Shown here: piece by piece, positions 1 through 12,667 of the stretch | Numbering within the stretch: position 1 is the first letter of the stretch | How the letters are laid out: each line of letters begins with the position of its first letter | From: Athripsodes cinereus | Lineage: Eukaryota > Arthropoda > Insecta > Trichoptera > Leptoceridae | DNA: 64,000 nt | Direction of reading: 5' to 3' | NCBI GenBank assembly: GCA_947579605.1 | Contig: OX388316.1 | Coordinates: 17,673,290 to 17,737,289 of the forward strand | Made by a program: the position numbers and the translations under genes | Notes under the pieces: model-generated | The model's input: the letters and a program-made list of their open reading frames with translations, nothing else | The model's database searches: none | What the model was told of the DNA's origin: nothing

Positions 1-1079
1 TTGTTGCACAACCGGACAATGTTGCGGTTTGGACACAATAATAATGCAAATAATAATAATAACATTATTTTTATTTTTGCCAAGTGGTTGCAAAACAATA
101 GGTCAGGTCATTGAAGAAGACCTCGTTACCAACTTTACACCAGTGTCAGCAAAGAGCAGCGATGTGTTTACTACTACCATTCAATAGTATTATTACGTCA
201 AGATACTGAGTGATAATTACTCATTGGGTCAAAAAATGCTGGATCCTACTTAAAAAGTATGATTGTGTATAATGCGTGTGAAGGTATTGTGATTTTGCAA
301 CCAAGTTTTGAAATTTGTCTTACAAGTAGATATCAATGAAAAAAAATATGGGATGATATAAAAGTTTGAGTTTACACCAGTAAATAAGTCGATGTATTTG
401 CAGACCCTTTTATAAAATATCATCATATCAGCTGTGCCACCGAATTAAGAACTATGTAAGATTATGATAAGAAGTAACGTAGTTGTTACAAACTCAAACC
501 GAATGCATATTTAAAAGATGAAAGAAAGATAAAATTTGTTAATTTAACACATGAAACTACCATATAAAGTTTAGAAAAGACAAAGTCACTTTATTCGGTA
601 ATGCCGTTTAATTACAGTTTAATTTTTTTTGCCTGTTTCATAGCCAAAAAAGAGATCTTGTTTTCTTTGTGTTAATCAATCTCTAAGACTAACCATAATC
701 CCGTAAATATCTAAAATTGTTATGCAGTTGCCTTCTAGACATTTCATAGATTTATAAGTAACTACAAAAATGCAAATAAATTTCAATCATATCATACTCA
801 GTTTCATTTAGCATTTGAAACCAATATCGTATAACGAAAAAATATTGACGACTAAATTTTTCAAAATCCCAAAGAAATCAAATCCTGCAAAATAAAGTAT
901 TTTCGTGTACTTTATTGTTCTCATAAAGTTTAAAGTATAATTACCTGAAATAACGTACAATACTTTATTATAAAGTACGGGTGGCAACCATAGATACCTT
1001 GTATGGGTACCGCATGCTGGATACTTCCAAGTGTAGTTAGATAGAATTGCACCTATCGTGAGCTACTTCTAGGTATGAT
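1..1079. other. AT-rich stretch, no gene seen
   Basis: Only an AAT-rich run near 37-75 stands out. Every frame is closed by frequent stops and no repeat family found elsewhere in the window is recognised here. Confidence 0.6.
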
Positions 1080-1186
1080 TCATCTAATTCTTTCCGCGTC
1101 AACAAAATGTAAGACATTCAGGATGAGTGGCAAATCTCATCACTGAATTTAAGAAGAACACCTGCTTATACTTGAAAACTCGAAAC
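1080..1186 (-). mobile_element. Family S short interspersed element, fragment
   Basis: The core gacattcaggatgagtggca, followed by a catcactgaatttaag segment and acacctgct, matches the middle of the minus-oriented family S copies (compare 8858-9083). Both the head and the GGTATAG tail are missing. Confidence 0.7.
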
Positions 1187-2581
1187 AACTCGGTGTTATT
1201 TCCACCTATGAAATATCTTTAGAGGTTTGAAACTCTCTCACCAGGCTATACTAACTAACTATGTTTCTCATCAAACTATTTTTTTGTTTCAAATCATCTA
1301 AATTTGAAACAAAAAATATTATGAAACGAGTATTTTAAAACGCACTCGAATGTATATATAATGGCAACGGTTTGCTAAAATCGATCGCGATCTATGTACA
1401 ATCAAGTAACAAAAGTGCACTGTAGAATACTGGTTGAAAAACATTCAAAATATCTCGAAACTGTTGCATAGTTAAGCCTTCAAAAATAGATGATAACATC
1501 ACATTTATCAAATTCCTAATAAATAATAATGAATTATGTCAAAATTGTCTGTTAACTGGAGCTCATTAAATAGGAAGGCAGCTTCTATTAAAAATTAAAC
1601 AGATAATAAAGATTCCTCAGATCTTTACATAAAGATTTAAATACTATGTCTCAAGAGCTCAGTGTTTATGAAGAAACACGAGCTAAAACAATATCACATT
1701 AACTTTGTTTTCGCAAACTTGAAACGTAAATATAAATACTTTATATTATATATTATTATTATCATTTTATCTGTTCGGATTTATAAGATAATCATCGGTT
1801 CTCACGAAATCTGGTAGTGCTAGTATGAGTAAGTTGTGATTATACGTTCGTAAACAATAAATTTATCTGGTCTCTATACCTACATAATAATATTATGTAC
1901 ATGAAAGACTTGTGGCATCAAAATAATACTATGTGCTTGACTTTGCAAGTATAGACAATCCTACACGTTATTGTAAATGTGAAATAGCATACAAGATAAG
2001 AGGTGATATAAAAAGGAGAGGCACACGATCAGTTTTGAAATGTTTGTTTTATAACTCATATTATATCTACGATGTTAATAAAAAAAATAAAAAAAACTTT
2101 ATTAGTATCCTAATATGTACCATACAACTAAATTTCTACAGAGAGAAAGTACCAAAAGCGATGCGACTTCTTCCTGCCAATGTTCGTGCACAGAATGAGA
2201 TTTTTTCGCATAGCTATAATATAAGGACCTATTCATTCGAATCCTGTATATAAAATAATATATTTTCATTTCAACTATAACATAGTTAATCTTTCTAAAA
2301 TAAATGAAAATACATTATTTTCTTCATTCATTAGATTTTCTTATACTTTTCAATGCGCTTTTCAGAAGCATGGGGTAAGATAATATTCTACAAATCAATT
2401 TTATTTTATTTTTTATGTGTAAAATGCGGACATTTGCTAATTATTTACTTATGGATATACAAATAGTAATGAAAAAGTCAGACCATATAATCACATGCAT
2501 TTATCATTTCACATATTATTTAATTACTTTTATTTGATTAGTTTTGAGAATACAAAGCATTATTCAGTTTTAGTAATCACA
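1187..2581. other. Gene-less AT-rich stretch
   Basis: A 106-codon open frame at 1933-2253 starts with TTG, is rich in Lys/Asn/Ile and matches no family I know. I treat it as chance. There is nothing else to report. Confidence 0.55.
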
Positions 2582-2691
2582 GTATTCCCCATAAGTCGGG
2601 TAGCCAGCGGACAACCATTACATAATAAACATACAGGTCATCCTCTTTGTGCTTCAAATATTAAGAGTTTCAGGATAGGTTGCATCTCATG
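2582..2691 (-). mobile_element. Family S element, tail-half fragment
   Basis: It reads gtcgggtagccagcggac, then catacaggtcatcctctttg and a degraded caggataggttgcatctcatg. These are the tail-proximal and middle parts of family S on the minus strand. The head is missing, and the fragment is followed directly by a LINE-like 3' end. Confidence 0.7.
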
Positions 2692-2700
2692 ATAATTATT

Positions 2701-2830
2701 AATTTATTTATTCATTCTTTACTGTACATTGATCACAATATGTACAATTTTATAGAAAAATGCATCCAAATAAGATATAATCTATGTAGAGAGAGCGAGT
2801 TAATCGCAAAGACGTGATCTCTTTCAACTA
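2701..2830 (-). mobile_element. LINE 3' end, relic (family shared with 42945-43075)
   Basis: A TTTATTTATTCATT run, then tacattgatcacaatatgta, then ttatagaaaaatgcat and gtgatctctt. The same ordered blocks recur at 42945-43075. The T-rich simple repeat at the left edge is what a minus-strand LINE 3' tail would leave. The clade is not resolved. Confidence 0.5.
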
Positions 2831-3590
2831 ATCTAATTATAAACGTTTATTGCCCCTAATTTATTTTTTTATGAAACCTACAATCTGAGTTCTACTTTAT
2901 TGGACATGCAGTAATACTTATACTCATCACTCTTATTTAATAAAATTACCGATGCTCTCAGCAAATATTTACATCGTCATTCAATAGATTTAACACGCCT
3001 CCTGATAGAGGTGTAGGTATGTACTTAATTAAATTTTATTTGTTTGTTTACTATTAATCGTTCTTAAAAGTATGTAATAATGTTTTGATATTTATGGGTT
3101 CTAACTCAAAAAATAAAATATAAGTTTTAATTAACAAGATTTAGAAATATGAATATACAATTCCAACTTTTTGCTTCACATTACCGTACAGTAAATTAAA
3201 TTTTGGGAGAATTGATATAATGCTTGACGCTGGTGTAATGATACTGTTTTTTGAAGTGAGACGAATAGTAATAAAGATATCTTACACTGTAATAAGGAAC
3301 ATAATTTATTTGCTGTCAGATTACCTACTATAATTATTTCTCCCTTCGCGGGAATATCCTGTTTGAAAAGTTAATGTTCTGTTTTATCTATATATTCAAA
3401 TAGGCGTTTATTGTGATATTTCAAGTAAGTAATTCGCATTAGCAATGTACTCAATTTGTCGGAGTTATAAATAAAAAAAATTGTATTTGTCTAAAAGTCA
3501 TATTATGTAAATTCTCGTGAGATCTTGACTAGTACCTACTACCTATAAGATTTTTAAACGATCTTATATTATATCTATCTGTACAATTAA
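2831..3590. other. Gene-less AT-rich stretch
   Basis: No frame above about 60 codons, no inverted repeat and no known repeat block was seen. Confidence 0.5.
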
Positions 3591-3812
3591 GGATTATCCC
3601 TGAAATGGGGTAGCCAGCAAAATAATTGCAAAAACATATAGGTTGTTTTTTCTGTGCCACAAAAATATGATATTCAGAATGGGTGGCATCCCTCATCGCT
3701 GAATGAAAGATGTTATAATATGTCTTAATATGCGATGTTTTATGAATATCTGCTTTTAACAGGACACTCAAAAACTTGGGAGAGTGGGAGACCTTCTCTG
3801 TTCCGGGGTCGG
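3591..3812 (-). mobile_element. Family S element, near full length, diverged
   Basis: It has the ordered family S blocks: atggggtagccagca, then attcagaatgggtggcatcc, tcatcgctgaatgaaag, atctgcttttaacaggacac, gagtgggagacc and ttccggggtcgg. The 102-codon minus frame across it (3529-3837) follows from the repeat and is not a gene. Confidence 0.8.
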
Positions 3813-5864
3813 TTAATCCAATTTTATATTTTATCATGTTTATAAGTGTCTTACAATAAGTAGGTAATCTGATGATATGATCTATAACATAAAGTCTGAT
3901 AATGTCGATGATAATGATTTATAGTTTGACAACATAATTCTTCCACAAAACAAGATTCATTTCAAAAATCTTAAAAATGTTCTAAATTGTTTTTTAACTC
4001 TCAGTGACGAAACATACCGCGTTCGAAAAGCTTTTAATTTATCGCGATGCGAACAAAATTTTCGTATTCTTATTGTTGTATCATAACGAATCCGGTCTAG
4101 CTACTTACTTACTGGTAGGATAAACTTCTGCCTGTCAGATAACATAAATTGATAGATAGAACTGAAATGTATACGTGCTTAATTCAATAATGCAGTCATT
4201 ATAAATCTGTCTGATAAACAATGCTAATAATATATTTTATTTCAAACAAAAAAGGTTAAAAAAATGTATTATATAATAATTGTGAACTTTACTACCATTC
4301 TTATTGTTCGTTCCGCGATGAAATTGATTGATGTGAAAGAAACATTGTTGCGTGTCTAATCAAATAAAACACGGACATAATATAAACCCAATATAATATT
4401 CTGCATTTCCTCAAAGTTTGCACATGTAAGACTTAAGCGTTGCAATATAAATCATTCAAAGATAGTTTCAATTCAAAACTATTGTTCCAATTAATTAGAT
4501 ATGAAGGTACTTACAAAGTAATCTATTTGTTTTAATATCCGTGAATTTTAAAGCTTGGTTTTCAATTTTATTGCCATAATTGACTCGTTTTGACTTATAA
4601 AGTTCACCATATAATCAAAAACTAATATACGAAGTATTGTCTATCGAAGTATTGAACCCAAATAATTAAAATGTTTACACATTTAACTTTTAAGTATTTT
4701 TTACACATTTAACTATAAGGTTCTATTTTCGTTGCAAATATAATATTAACAATTTATTTTTAAATGCGATTTCATAATAAAATTAAAACTAATTGTAGAA
4801 TATTTAATGCCGATTATGACATGCTTTTAACAATGTATCGTTAGATATTAGAACGTATAATTATTGTGCTTTGCGTATTGATCAATAAAGAAATAACTAC
4901 ATACATACTTATTATTTATTCTCATAATATCGTATAGAAGTATTTAACTACAAGAATAAACTAATTATAACATAATTGTTTGTGAAGAACTTCGATTTAA
5001 TTAGCTTATAAATGATGACGAGTAGCACAACTCAATACATAAATTAGAAGGCAAATTTACTAGGTCAATATACCTGTGAAGATTAACAAGGTTTATCCTC
5101 AAATTTACATGTCCTACTAAGTAGATTTTGAACATCCTTTTAATTAACACTTTACATTCCTATTGTAGTTTCAGACTAGAATTCGCTCGTAGAGTATTAA
5201 ATAATAGAATTGACAAAAACAATTTATATCCAACTGAGAAAATAAAGAAAAGCTCATACTTTTATGGATACGGCACGAGCAAAATCAGTTACATTATAGG
5301 TATTACAGATAACTAGAAATTTGTCACCTAAACTAGAACGTGTGACGAGGCAGAAATTGATTAACAGGAGATAGTTAGATAACAAAGTATATGATCATTT
5401 ATTACTATCAAGCTGTCTATCACATAACAGTATCTAGTGCAGATAGGAGTCAGCGTACTTGATGTACTAGATTCCTCTGTTCAATACCGTTAACATGTTA
5501 GACTATTCAAAATGTATGCCAGTTTATTCACAATATGGGTATGTTTTATAATTTTTTGAACACTTGCGTTTTACCGAAAATTAGATCGTATAGTTGGTAA
5601 TTTTAGTAAAAAAACATAAATTCATATAAGTATTGTGTTTTAACGAATGATTTAAAACATTTGATCGTGGTTTTCAATTAAATGTGTCGGATCTTATGTG
5701 TATTACTACAATTTTTTTTCTTATCGGTCAGTGAGCAATGATTATGACATCGGTATTATAAAAGATTTTATCTACTAACGATTTATGGATGAACATGTTA
5801 AAATTTGTGTTTTTGTCAAATTTACGAGTTTTAACTTTATCAACACCCGCAGTGAAGATATTAT
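3813..5864. other. Gene-less AT-rich stretch
   Basis: The only local structure noted is the 15-mer tttacacatttaact, present twice at 4674-4688 and 4700-4714. No coding signal is seen. Confidence 0.5.
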
Positions 5865-7211
5865 ATTTATTTATTTATTTATTTCTTTATTTATCTCTTG
5901 GTACAATTATAAATACAAACATATGTATACATTTCATTATTATACTTATCAAAATTAAATTACAAACAAATGTTACTATTACACTAAATATACAAACATA
6001 CATACAATTATATCAGAAAATGAGATTACAACTTAATATTCTAATACATACATGTATACATACAATAGAACCATACATCATCTACCATGAGATCCCACCA
6101 GGCAGAGCCTGTATGTGGGAATACCTACTAATATCAAGTTTTATATTCCTACCTGTACGTAACTATAAACATGTATGTGTCCTTTAAAAGAATACATAAA
6201 TAATTGCAGTGTACTGTGTACCTTGTAGTATACTCTACATATTATATACACACAGATAAACATGTACCTATACATCGCTATGTTCGCAGACCCACTCAGT
6301 AGGCTTAGTGAACAATAAACAAGAAATTCACTATCCACCCTCATGGCAAAAAATAACAATGTTACAACTAAAACATTAGTACTTTGTCAATCCAGCAAAT
6401 CATTTAAAATTAATGTTACAGTATCACATTGAAATATGACTTATTCATGAAATGCCTACTCACCAAAACTATTAAACTGTGAGTTAGTTGTTTTATTCAA
6501 TCCTACATATACTTATATACAAAAACAAAAGAATAAAAGAAGTAAGAGTGTATCTTCCTCTTTAGAACAAATTTATCCACACTCCTAAACCCGACATTAC
6601 CAAAACAAGTAAATATTATAAATGTTATAAAGGTTAAAAAATAGTTTATCTCCCGTGACGTCTTTCCTGGTGTAAGTACTTTATAGCAATAACGCGTCTC
6701 GCTCTTGAGACTTTATCCATTGCCGTATTTTACCAGAAAAAATCACATAATTTCGCATCAGCTTGTACTCATTAGGAAGAAGATTGAATGTTCTAGGAGC
6801 GACATAAAGAGAGTGTCGCTGAGTGAATCTCTTTTTACATTCCGGAACAATAAATACATTCTGCAATCTACTACTAGTTCTATTTATTAGGTTAAGGTCG
6901 AAATAATGTGGCCTCTTATGAATAAACTTCAAACATTGCAAAACAAAAAGTTCTCTGATATCAAACAGACCGGTCTCCAAAAATAATTGCTTTGTGGGGT
7001 ATCTTATAGGTTTACAAAACATTCTTTTAATAATCATTTTCTGTACAATTTCTAAAGACGCTATGTGCGTATCTAATACACCACCCCAAGCGACTATACC
7101 GTAGGCTAAGCTAGACTGTACCAGACTAAAATAAACCATTTTCAACACATCAAACTTTGCAATTTTTGATAGTCTTTTAAATATATATGACAAACTTCTA
7201 TTGGAAGTAAA
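5865..7211 (-). mobile_element. 5'-truncated LINE with (AAAT)n tail
   Basis: Minus-strand element. The 3' tail is the (TTTA)n run at 5865-5897. A putative 3' UTR of about 780 bases follows, then the C-terminal part of a reverse-transcriptase ORF at 6681-7211, after which coding similarity stops. I found no convincing target duplication. Joining tail and ORF into one element is inference from orientation and spacing. Confidence 0.6.
6681..7211 (-). pseudogene. Non-LTR retrotransposon reverse transcriptase, C-terminal fragment
   Basis: The frame encodes about 170 residues of the region after the RT catalytic core. YIFKRLSKIAKFDVLKMVYF and SLVQSSLAYGIVAWGG are typical of the RT thumb/connection region, and LEIVQKMIIKRMF and PTKQLFLETGLFDI follow. 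The family also ends with TQRHSLYVAPRTFNLLPNE and a short basic tail. No catalytic motif (FADD) is present because the copy is truncated upstream. The frame is still open in one piece, so the copy is not old. It could belong to the CR1 or Jockey superclade; I cannot tell which. A TTG is the first usable start, but no independent protein is expected. Confidence 0.8.
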
Positions 7212-8857
7212 TATGAAAATAATTATAGAATGTTATGTATCCCAAACTTATTGAAATGTATCAGTAATCTTTTGGATATTTAAATTTTATTGGAATCAAG
7301 AGGATTGCTGACTACCGCACTTATGACGGTATATATCTTTATTTAGCTGAAAATTTATAATATTTTACGTCTTTTCACATATTCAATATAAATACCTGCT
7401 CCATTTGAATTTAGAAATGTACCGCAAAAGTTTCTTAATGTGGATTTTATGATAACTATAAAAATACATAAATAAGTTAGTCGATTAAATGTCCGATTGA
7501 TTTAGTATTTACGAGTATATATTCGTATGAATAAAGAGAACCTATCATAAGCCAATGGTTTTATTTATTTTTATGAAAAGATGTTGGAAGAAGACGAATC
7601 TTCTGGCTATATAACAAAAATGGTTGTACAGGAATAAGGAATCTCGAAGAGGTGTTTCAAGATGCCCAAGTTTAGGACACATTTTCACAAGTGATAGGAA
7701 ACATCGGAAGGCCTGACACGACACATGAAGAATTAGAAGAAATTATTAGTGATTAATAAAATAACCATGTGGTGTATTTAAAACATTTAATTAAAAAAAC
7801 TTTGTTGGTAGCTTCTTCCACCTCTTCCAAAATAATAAAAGTAGGTAGGTACATTAAGGACACATAGAAGCTTAGAAGCTTTTTTAACCGAGTTTGAGTA
7901 TGTATTGATGAATTCATAAGGAATAAATTATTACACATTGTATTTTACAGGTGAATGCATACCTAATTACTTCGAATTCGGGTGCTTTGTCGTAAAAACA
8001 TCATAGTGTGTGTTGCGTAGTGTAAGTCTAGAAGCTTTGATATCAATACAATATTTTCAATAAGTTTTGAACGTGAAAATCTTTTTTTAATAATAATAAA
8101 TAAATAAATTACAAATTTATGATAAGTATTCAGGTTCACACATAATTATCATGCTAAATACAAGGAAACATCTATTATTAGTAGACTAATATGTGAGATG
8201 ATCACCTGCTTGTGCCGCATGTGTTTAGATATCTAATAAACCTGTATTTCTTTTTTATTTTATTATAATTTTCTTAATTCTAGAAAAAAAGTTGTACTTT
8301 GAATAAAATATATTCTCAACGGCCGGCGGCCTTCAGAATTGTGCTAACCAGATCATCATTGAATTAAGACTGTGAATTAATGTAAATTTATAATAACATA
8401 TAAGTTTTATTAGCTAAATGAATTTAAAAATAAAATATCTTAAGTAAGAAAACGTGTAATAGTATGCAAATGAAATTTTGAACAAATCCATATCAAATAG
8501 CTCTCAAAAATGAGAGAGAGGTTTAGTAAAATTCGTATAGTGATATTTTTTATAGGTAATATTTGGGAGCTTGTCTCTGCTCTCTGCTTCTGACAGTAAC
8601 ATTATATCTTCAAAGTTTCTCTTATAGCCCAACTACGCTCATAAACAATAGCTCTTTATTGAACTTTTCATATAGGTAGGTAGGTTTCTAATCAATAATG
8701 TTTTAAGTCCCCTTATTGAGTCGTAAATTTAAAAATACATTGAAAATTTCGATAGAAGACAAAAGGTGTCTCTCTCGTATACGTGTAAATTGATTAGTAG
8801 AAAATAATATATTTTGTTTAGGTACATTCCACTGCAGTCGTTCATATAGAAAAGTTA
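7212..8857. other. Gene-less stretch
   Basis: The region contains a GC-rich patch ggccggcggcc near 8321, unusual for this AT-rich DNA, and otherwise no repeat or coding block that I recognise. Confidence 0.5.
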
Positions 8858-9083
8858 CTATACTACTACTACACATCTCACAAGTGGGGTAGCCAGCAGA
8901 CCAGCTATATGTATCAAACATGTAAATTGTCTTCTCCATGCTACCAAAAAATAAGACATTCAGGATGGGTGGCAAACCTCCCCGTCGAATTTGAGATGAA
9001 ATATGTCTTTATTTTTTCAAACACCTGCTTTTTACAGGACACCAGAAAACTAACGGAAAATAGTGAGAGACCAATTCTTTGGT
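8858..9083 (-). mobile_element. Family S element, near full length
   Basis: It begins with a tactactactac tail, then cacaagtggggtagccagca, gacattcaggatgggtggca, a diverged gctgaattt block, cacctgctttttacaggaca and gagagaccaattcttt. It is one of the best preserved minus-oriented copies and a good reference for the others. Confidence 0.85.
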
Positions 9084-9720
9084 TTCAATGGAAAAGTTTT
9101 AATATCAAATCCAAATATGTAGATGTATGGAATCAACATATTCTGTGCATTGGCATTGGTAGGTACTACTAGCATGCCATGCAAAATGTCATCAAATAAT
9201 GATAATATGAACTTACAACCAGAATGCACTACCTTTTACATATATTGCAGCATTGCGATGATATTTAGCGAGTAATAAGATATTATGTTCTACTACTAAG
9301 TATTAAAATGATGTAGTTAATAAAGTATTGCACAAACTTGCCAACATAACACGGATGCAGCGGTAATATTAATATTCATTAAAATAATAATAATAATGGC
9401 AACACCGTATCGTGTGTCTTCTGTATTGCAATCTGTCGTAGTTTGTACATATGTATATTATCATTACTACTGCATACCTACTACATTCATATGTCACTCG
9501 GTCATAGTGTTATGCCACTTTTTGTCATAATTTTACTTACATGTGTCACATACTCCAGTGGAATATTATGTCTAAACGTATTTGTTGTGAGAAATATGTT
9601 CTTATTATGATAAGAACTCAAGAAACGTATCCGCATATTTGCGTAAGGAGACCTTCTTTATTTTTAATATTATGTAATTCCTCTATTCTTGTCATTCAAT
9701 ATTGAGCTTTATTGCTATTA
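9084..9720. other. Gene-less AT-rich stretch
   Basis: There are ATA/ATT-rich runs near 9365-9400. Nothing else is recognised. Confidence 0.5.
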
Positions 9721-9930
9721 CTACTATCAGTGGGGTAGCCAGCGGACTAACTGCACGTAATAAAAAACATGAATGGTCCTCTCCGTACCAATAAAAATAT
9801 GTTCAGAATGGGTGGCATGCCATGGCTTATCGCTAGATTTAAATTGTCTTATTTGTTAGGTTTTACCCTGTCTTTTACAGGACCTTCAAAATTTTTTAGC
9901 AAAAGTGGGAACCTATTCTTTACTAGGGAC
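9721..9930 (-). mobile_element. Family S element, diverged
   Basis: It carries cagtggggtagccagcggac, ttcagaatgggtggcatg, ttatcgctagattt, gtcttttacaggacc and agtgggaacctattctttac in family order. The simple-sequence tail is reduced to ctactat. Confidence 0.75.
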
Positions 9931-10039
9931 ATGTAACTTATCTGAAAGATCACTACAAATATGCAACAAAAAGAACCTTTATGTTTATGTTAGGGTACGG
10001 CACGATCATTGAGTGCAGTTGTATATTATTGTTAATTGA

Positions 10040-10110
10040 TATTTTTTTAACTATGTATTAGGATTGTTTTTATATATTTTATAAAGGCTTATGTCGTTTA
10101 TTGCGCAACA
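10040..10110 (+). mobile_element. LINE 3' UTR-like relic
   Basis: The block ataaaggcttatgtcgttta resembles aaaggcttatagccgttta at 14952-14970, where it sits next to an (AAAT)n tail. Both look like decayed 3' ends of one poly-A-signal-bearing LINE family. The assignment is tentative. Confidence 0.35.
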
Positions 10111-10233
10111 ATAAAAAAAAATGTTCTTCATTGGATAAAATGTCTTTCGTAATTTCTGAAGAGTCAGAAAGTTTTAGATTTTATTACATCTGAAAACTAT
10201 TACTTAGCTTCTTCCATGAACAAAGATCATATC

Positions 10234-10457
10234 GAAAAAAATAAAACAAATGTTTGATTCTAATATTCGATTCATTCACGAGAGAGACGTTTTCGTTATG
10301 GAATTATTTCATTATGGAATTCAAAGACCTAAACACCGACACAGTGAAAAAAATAAAACAAATGTTTGATTCTAATATTCGATTCATTCACGAGAGAGAC
10401 GTTTTCGTTATGGAATTATTTCATTATGGAATTCAAAGACCTAAACACCGACACAGT
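10234..10457. repeat. Perfect tandem duplication, 2 x 112 bp
   Basis: Two identical 112-bp copies lie head to tail (10234-10345 and 10346-10457), followed by the first seven bases of a third. Within the unit, ttatggaatt and cattatggaattc form a short internal repeat. No base differs between copies, so the duplication is very recent or is an assembly artefact. A frame at 10254-10517 runs through it but changes phase between copies, because 112 is not a multiple of three, so it is not a protein repeat. Confidence 0.95.
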
Positions 10458-10612
10458 GAAAAAAGATCATTTTCATGTTGTGGTGATAGTAATACACAGC
10501 TACAATGTTCTCAATAGTATGAAAGACTCTCTTTCACAATAATATACATATATCACTCCTACGAAATTGCCAATACCAAATTTTTATTGTAGATAAAAGT
10601 TCAAAATCTTAA

Positions 10613-11173
10613 TGTGGTGTTCTCACTTTGGCGAATATCGCCAGGGCACCAAAATATCGCCAGCCATTTGAACCGTGTGAACAAAATGACAGCTAGTCTG
10701 AAACGATAAAAACCAGTAGAAATGATATCGTCTCGAGTTGATCACCTTCCAACTTTTTCGGCCGATTGAACGATTTGCGCATGCGCAGATGTGCGCGGCG
10801 TTCGTATCTATGGTAAAAACTTTATAACCTATAAAAAAAAATATGTTTCCCGCTTCGTGACAGCTGTTATATTTGTTGTTGGTTGTGGCGTTTGTTTCCC
10901 TAATTAAAAAGCGCTTTATAAACTCTACTATGACATTTTCGAATAAAAATAAACACTTCGTGATCTCCATCGACGTCCGCCATTTTAAAAACAGTGTCAA
11001 AATCAAAGCGCATCTGACAGATCGTTTCTATATCGGTGGACTGTGTGAACAGGTGTGACGATCAATGGATGTCTGGCGAATTTTGTTTTTTCGCCTGGCG
11101 ATATATTTTGAAATTCGCCTGGCGATATATTTTGAAATTCGCCTGGCGATATTCGATAAAAGTGAACAACCCA
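10613..11173. mobile_element. PIF/Harbinger-like MITE, 561 bp, TAA target duplication
   Basis: The termini are imperfect inverted repeats. The left end reads ggtgttctcactttggcgaa and continues tatcgccagg. The right end, reverse-complemented, reads gttgttcacttttatcgaa and continues tatcgccagg. The element is flanked by TAA on both sides (10610-10612 and 11174-11176), the target duplication typical of PIF/Harbinger elements. The interior is GC-richer than the surroundings (for example gcgcatgcgcagatgtgcgc) and contains no transposase. The right end carries a local three-fold copy of the subterminal motif. The ORF at 10623-11006 (minus) has no recognisable domain. Confidence 0.75.
11090..11158. 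repeat. 24-bp tandem repeats in the MITE right end
   Basis: The motif attcgcctggcgatat recurs in three consecutive positions separated by attttgaa, giving a 24-bp period. It is an amplified copy of the subterminal inverted repeat, so the extra units also pair with the left end at 10630-10645. Confidence 0.9.
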
Positions 11174-11176
11174 TAA

Positions 11177-11710
11177 GACCGCAATAAGGATTGTAGTGAA
11201 AAAATATATCTGAGAAGCGAGATCGATCATGTTTCAAAGTTATTTTGGTCTTTGATAAAATGTTCTAGTCACGCGCTAGAATCATGCTTGACCTGCCATA
11301 TTTTGAGATAAAAAATATCTTCAGATGGATCTTGATAACATTATTATATTTTATAATGAGTTACTAAACTGTCAAAATTGTACATCATTTCAGATAAGTG
11401 CAATGAGTGTTTTTTATCACGAAAATATACAACATCATTATATGAAACACTTTTTCATATCTCGCAATTAACGTTTTAGTTCTAAGAAGTAGCATAATAT
11501 ATTAAGTAAGTATACAAGTATAAATTAAGAACTTTCCTTGCGGAGTAGGTAGAAGGGATCGAATGTCTTTTATATATTTTTTTCGTCCACTGTGATTTAC
11601 ATTGTAAATAAGGTATCTCAGAAAAGTATTTACGGAAAATCGTTACGAAATGAACTGATTTTGAATTTAATTTGCACCTTTTAATATGATAGAATCTTCG
11701 ATTATATTTT
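11177..11710. other. Gene-less AT-rich stretch
   Basis: No coding frame, inverted repeat or known repeat block was recognised. Confidence 0.5.
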
Positions 11711-11840
11711 TCCCGAGGATTTCCAAGTATAGAATAAGTCTCCCACTCTTTTTTGTTGGTATTCGTGTGTCCTGTAAGAAGCAGGTATTCGAAAAACGTC
11801 ACGTTTAAGACATTTGACATTTTCAGTTCAGCGATGAGTA
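11711..11840 (+). mobile_element. Family S element, head-half fragment
   Basis: It shows the head blocks in plus order: aataagtctcccactctttt, gtgtcctgtaagaagcaggt, attcgaaaaa and ttcagcgatgag. The copy stops at the middle, and its tail half is missing. A 112-codon minus frame over it is a shadow. Confidence 0.7.
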
Positions 11841-12667
11841 ATAAAACAAGAATAATAAAACGTTTAATAATATTGCATAGGTACCTACTGATTATATTTG
11901 GCTGATAGCTATTAGTAAAAGTGAAAAAAAAAACAACAATTTTTCTTTAATGATATGCTGATCTTAATTGCAAAACAACATAAATCTATAACAAATTTTT
12001 GCAACATCATTCACGTATGAAATATTTTGAATTAATTATAAGGCAAACTAGTTAGTATTTCTTTTTACGATGGATATAATTATTTTATTCGAGTACCTAT
12101 ATTTACATGGAACACCACGTAGCAGGACATCAAAATCAATTAAAAATTTATGTTGTTATAAATATTTTAAACGATGTATCAAAGATTTTAAGAATCACTT
12201 AGTGAATGGTTTATTTTGTTAATTGAATAAATTGTTATTAAGTTTGATAATTTTCTTGATTAATTGTGGTTAACTGTCAAAATTCAATAAGTTTTTTACC
12301 GACTCTATATTGTAGTAAGTTCGTTGTAAGACAGATGATTTTAATTAGTTTTCGGAACGCGCGTGTGTGTATGATTGATAGGTATGTATTGAGGATTTTG
12401 CATTACAAATAGATGTATAGTAAACAAAATTGTGTAAATGAAATATTGGTTGAAATAGATATAACAATGATTTTCAGCCAAAAATAGTATCTTTGCCATT
12501 TTTTAATGAATCAAATAAATTTCTTCACTGTATTTGTGCTTAGGTACGTAGTAGAATTCCAAAATGTACATAATATCTCGATCAGACAAAGTTACATATA
12601 TATGTAGGTTTGTATTTCGATCTAACAACTTTGATTACATCTATAATATATAAGATGATATAAAATA
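11841..12667. other. Gene-less AT-rich stretch
   Basis: It contains a short GTGTGTGT run near 12364 and no recognisable gene or repeat. Confidence 0.5.

Noticed and set aside
1933..2253. 106-codon frame as a gene
   Set aside because: TTG start, Lys/Asn/Ile/Tyr-rich, with no motif and no supporting context.
5789..6187. 132-codon plus frame
   Set aside because: It reads through the (TTTA)n tail and 3' UTR of the minus-strand LINE, giving a hydrophobic Tyr/Leu/Ile string. It is a shadow.
10623..11006. 127-codon minus frame in the MITE
   Set aside because: It lies wholly within the PIF/Harbinger-like MITE and has no recognisable transposase or Myb-like motif.
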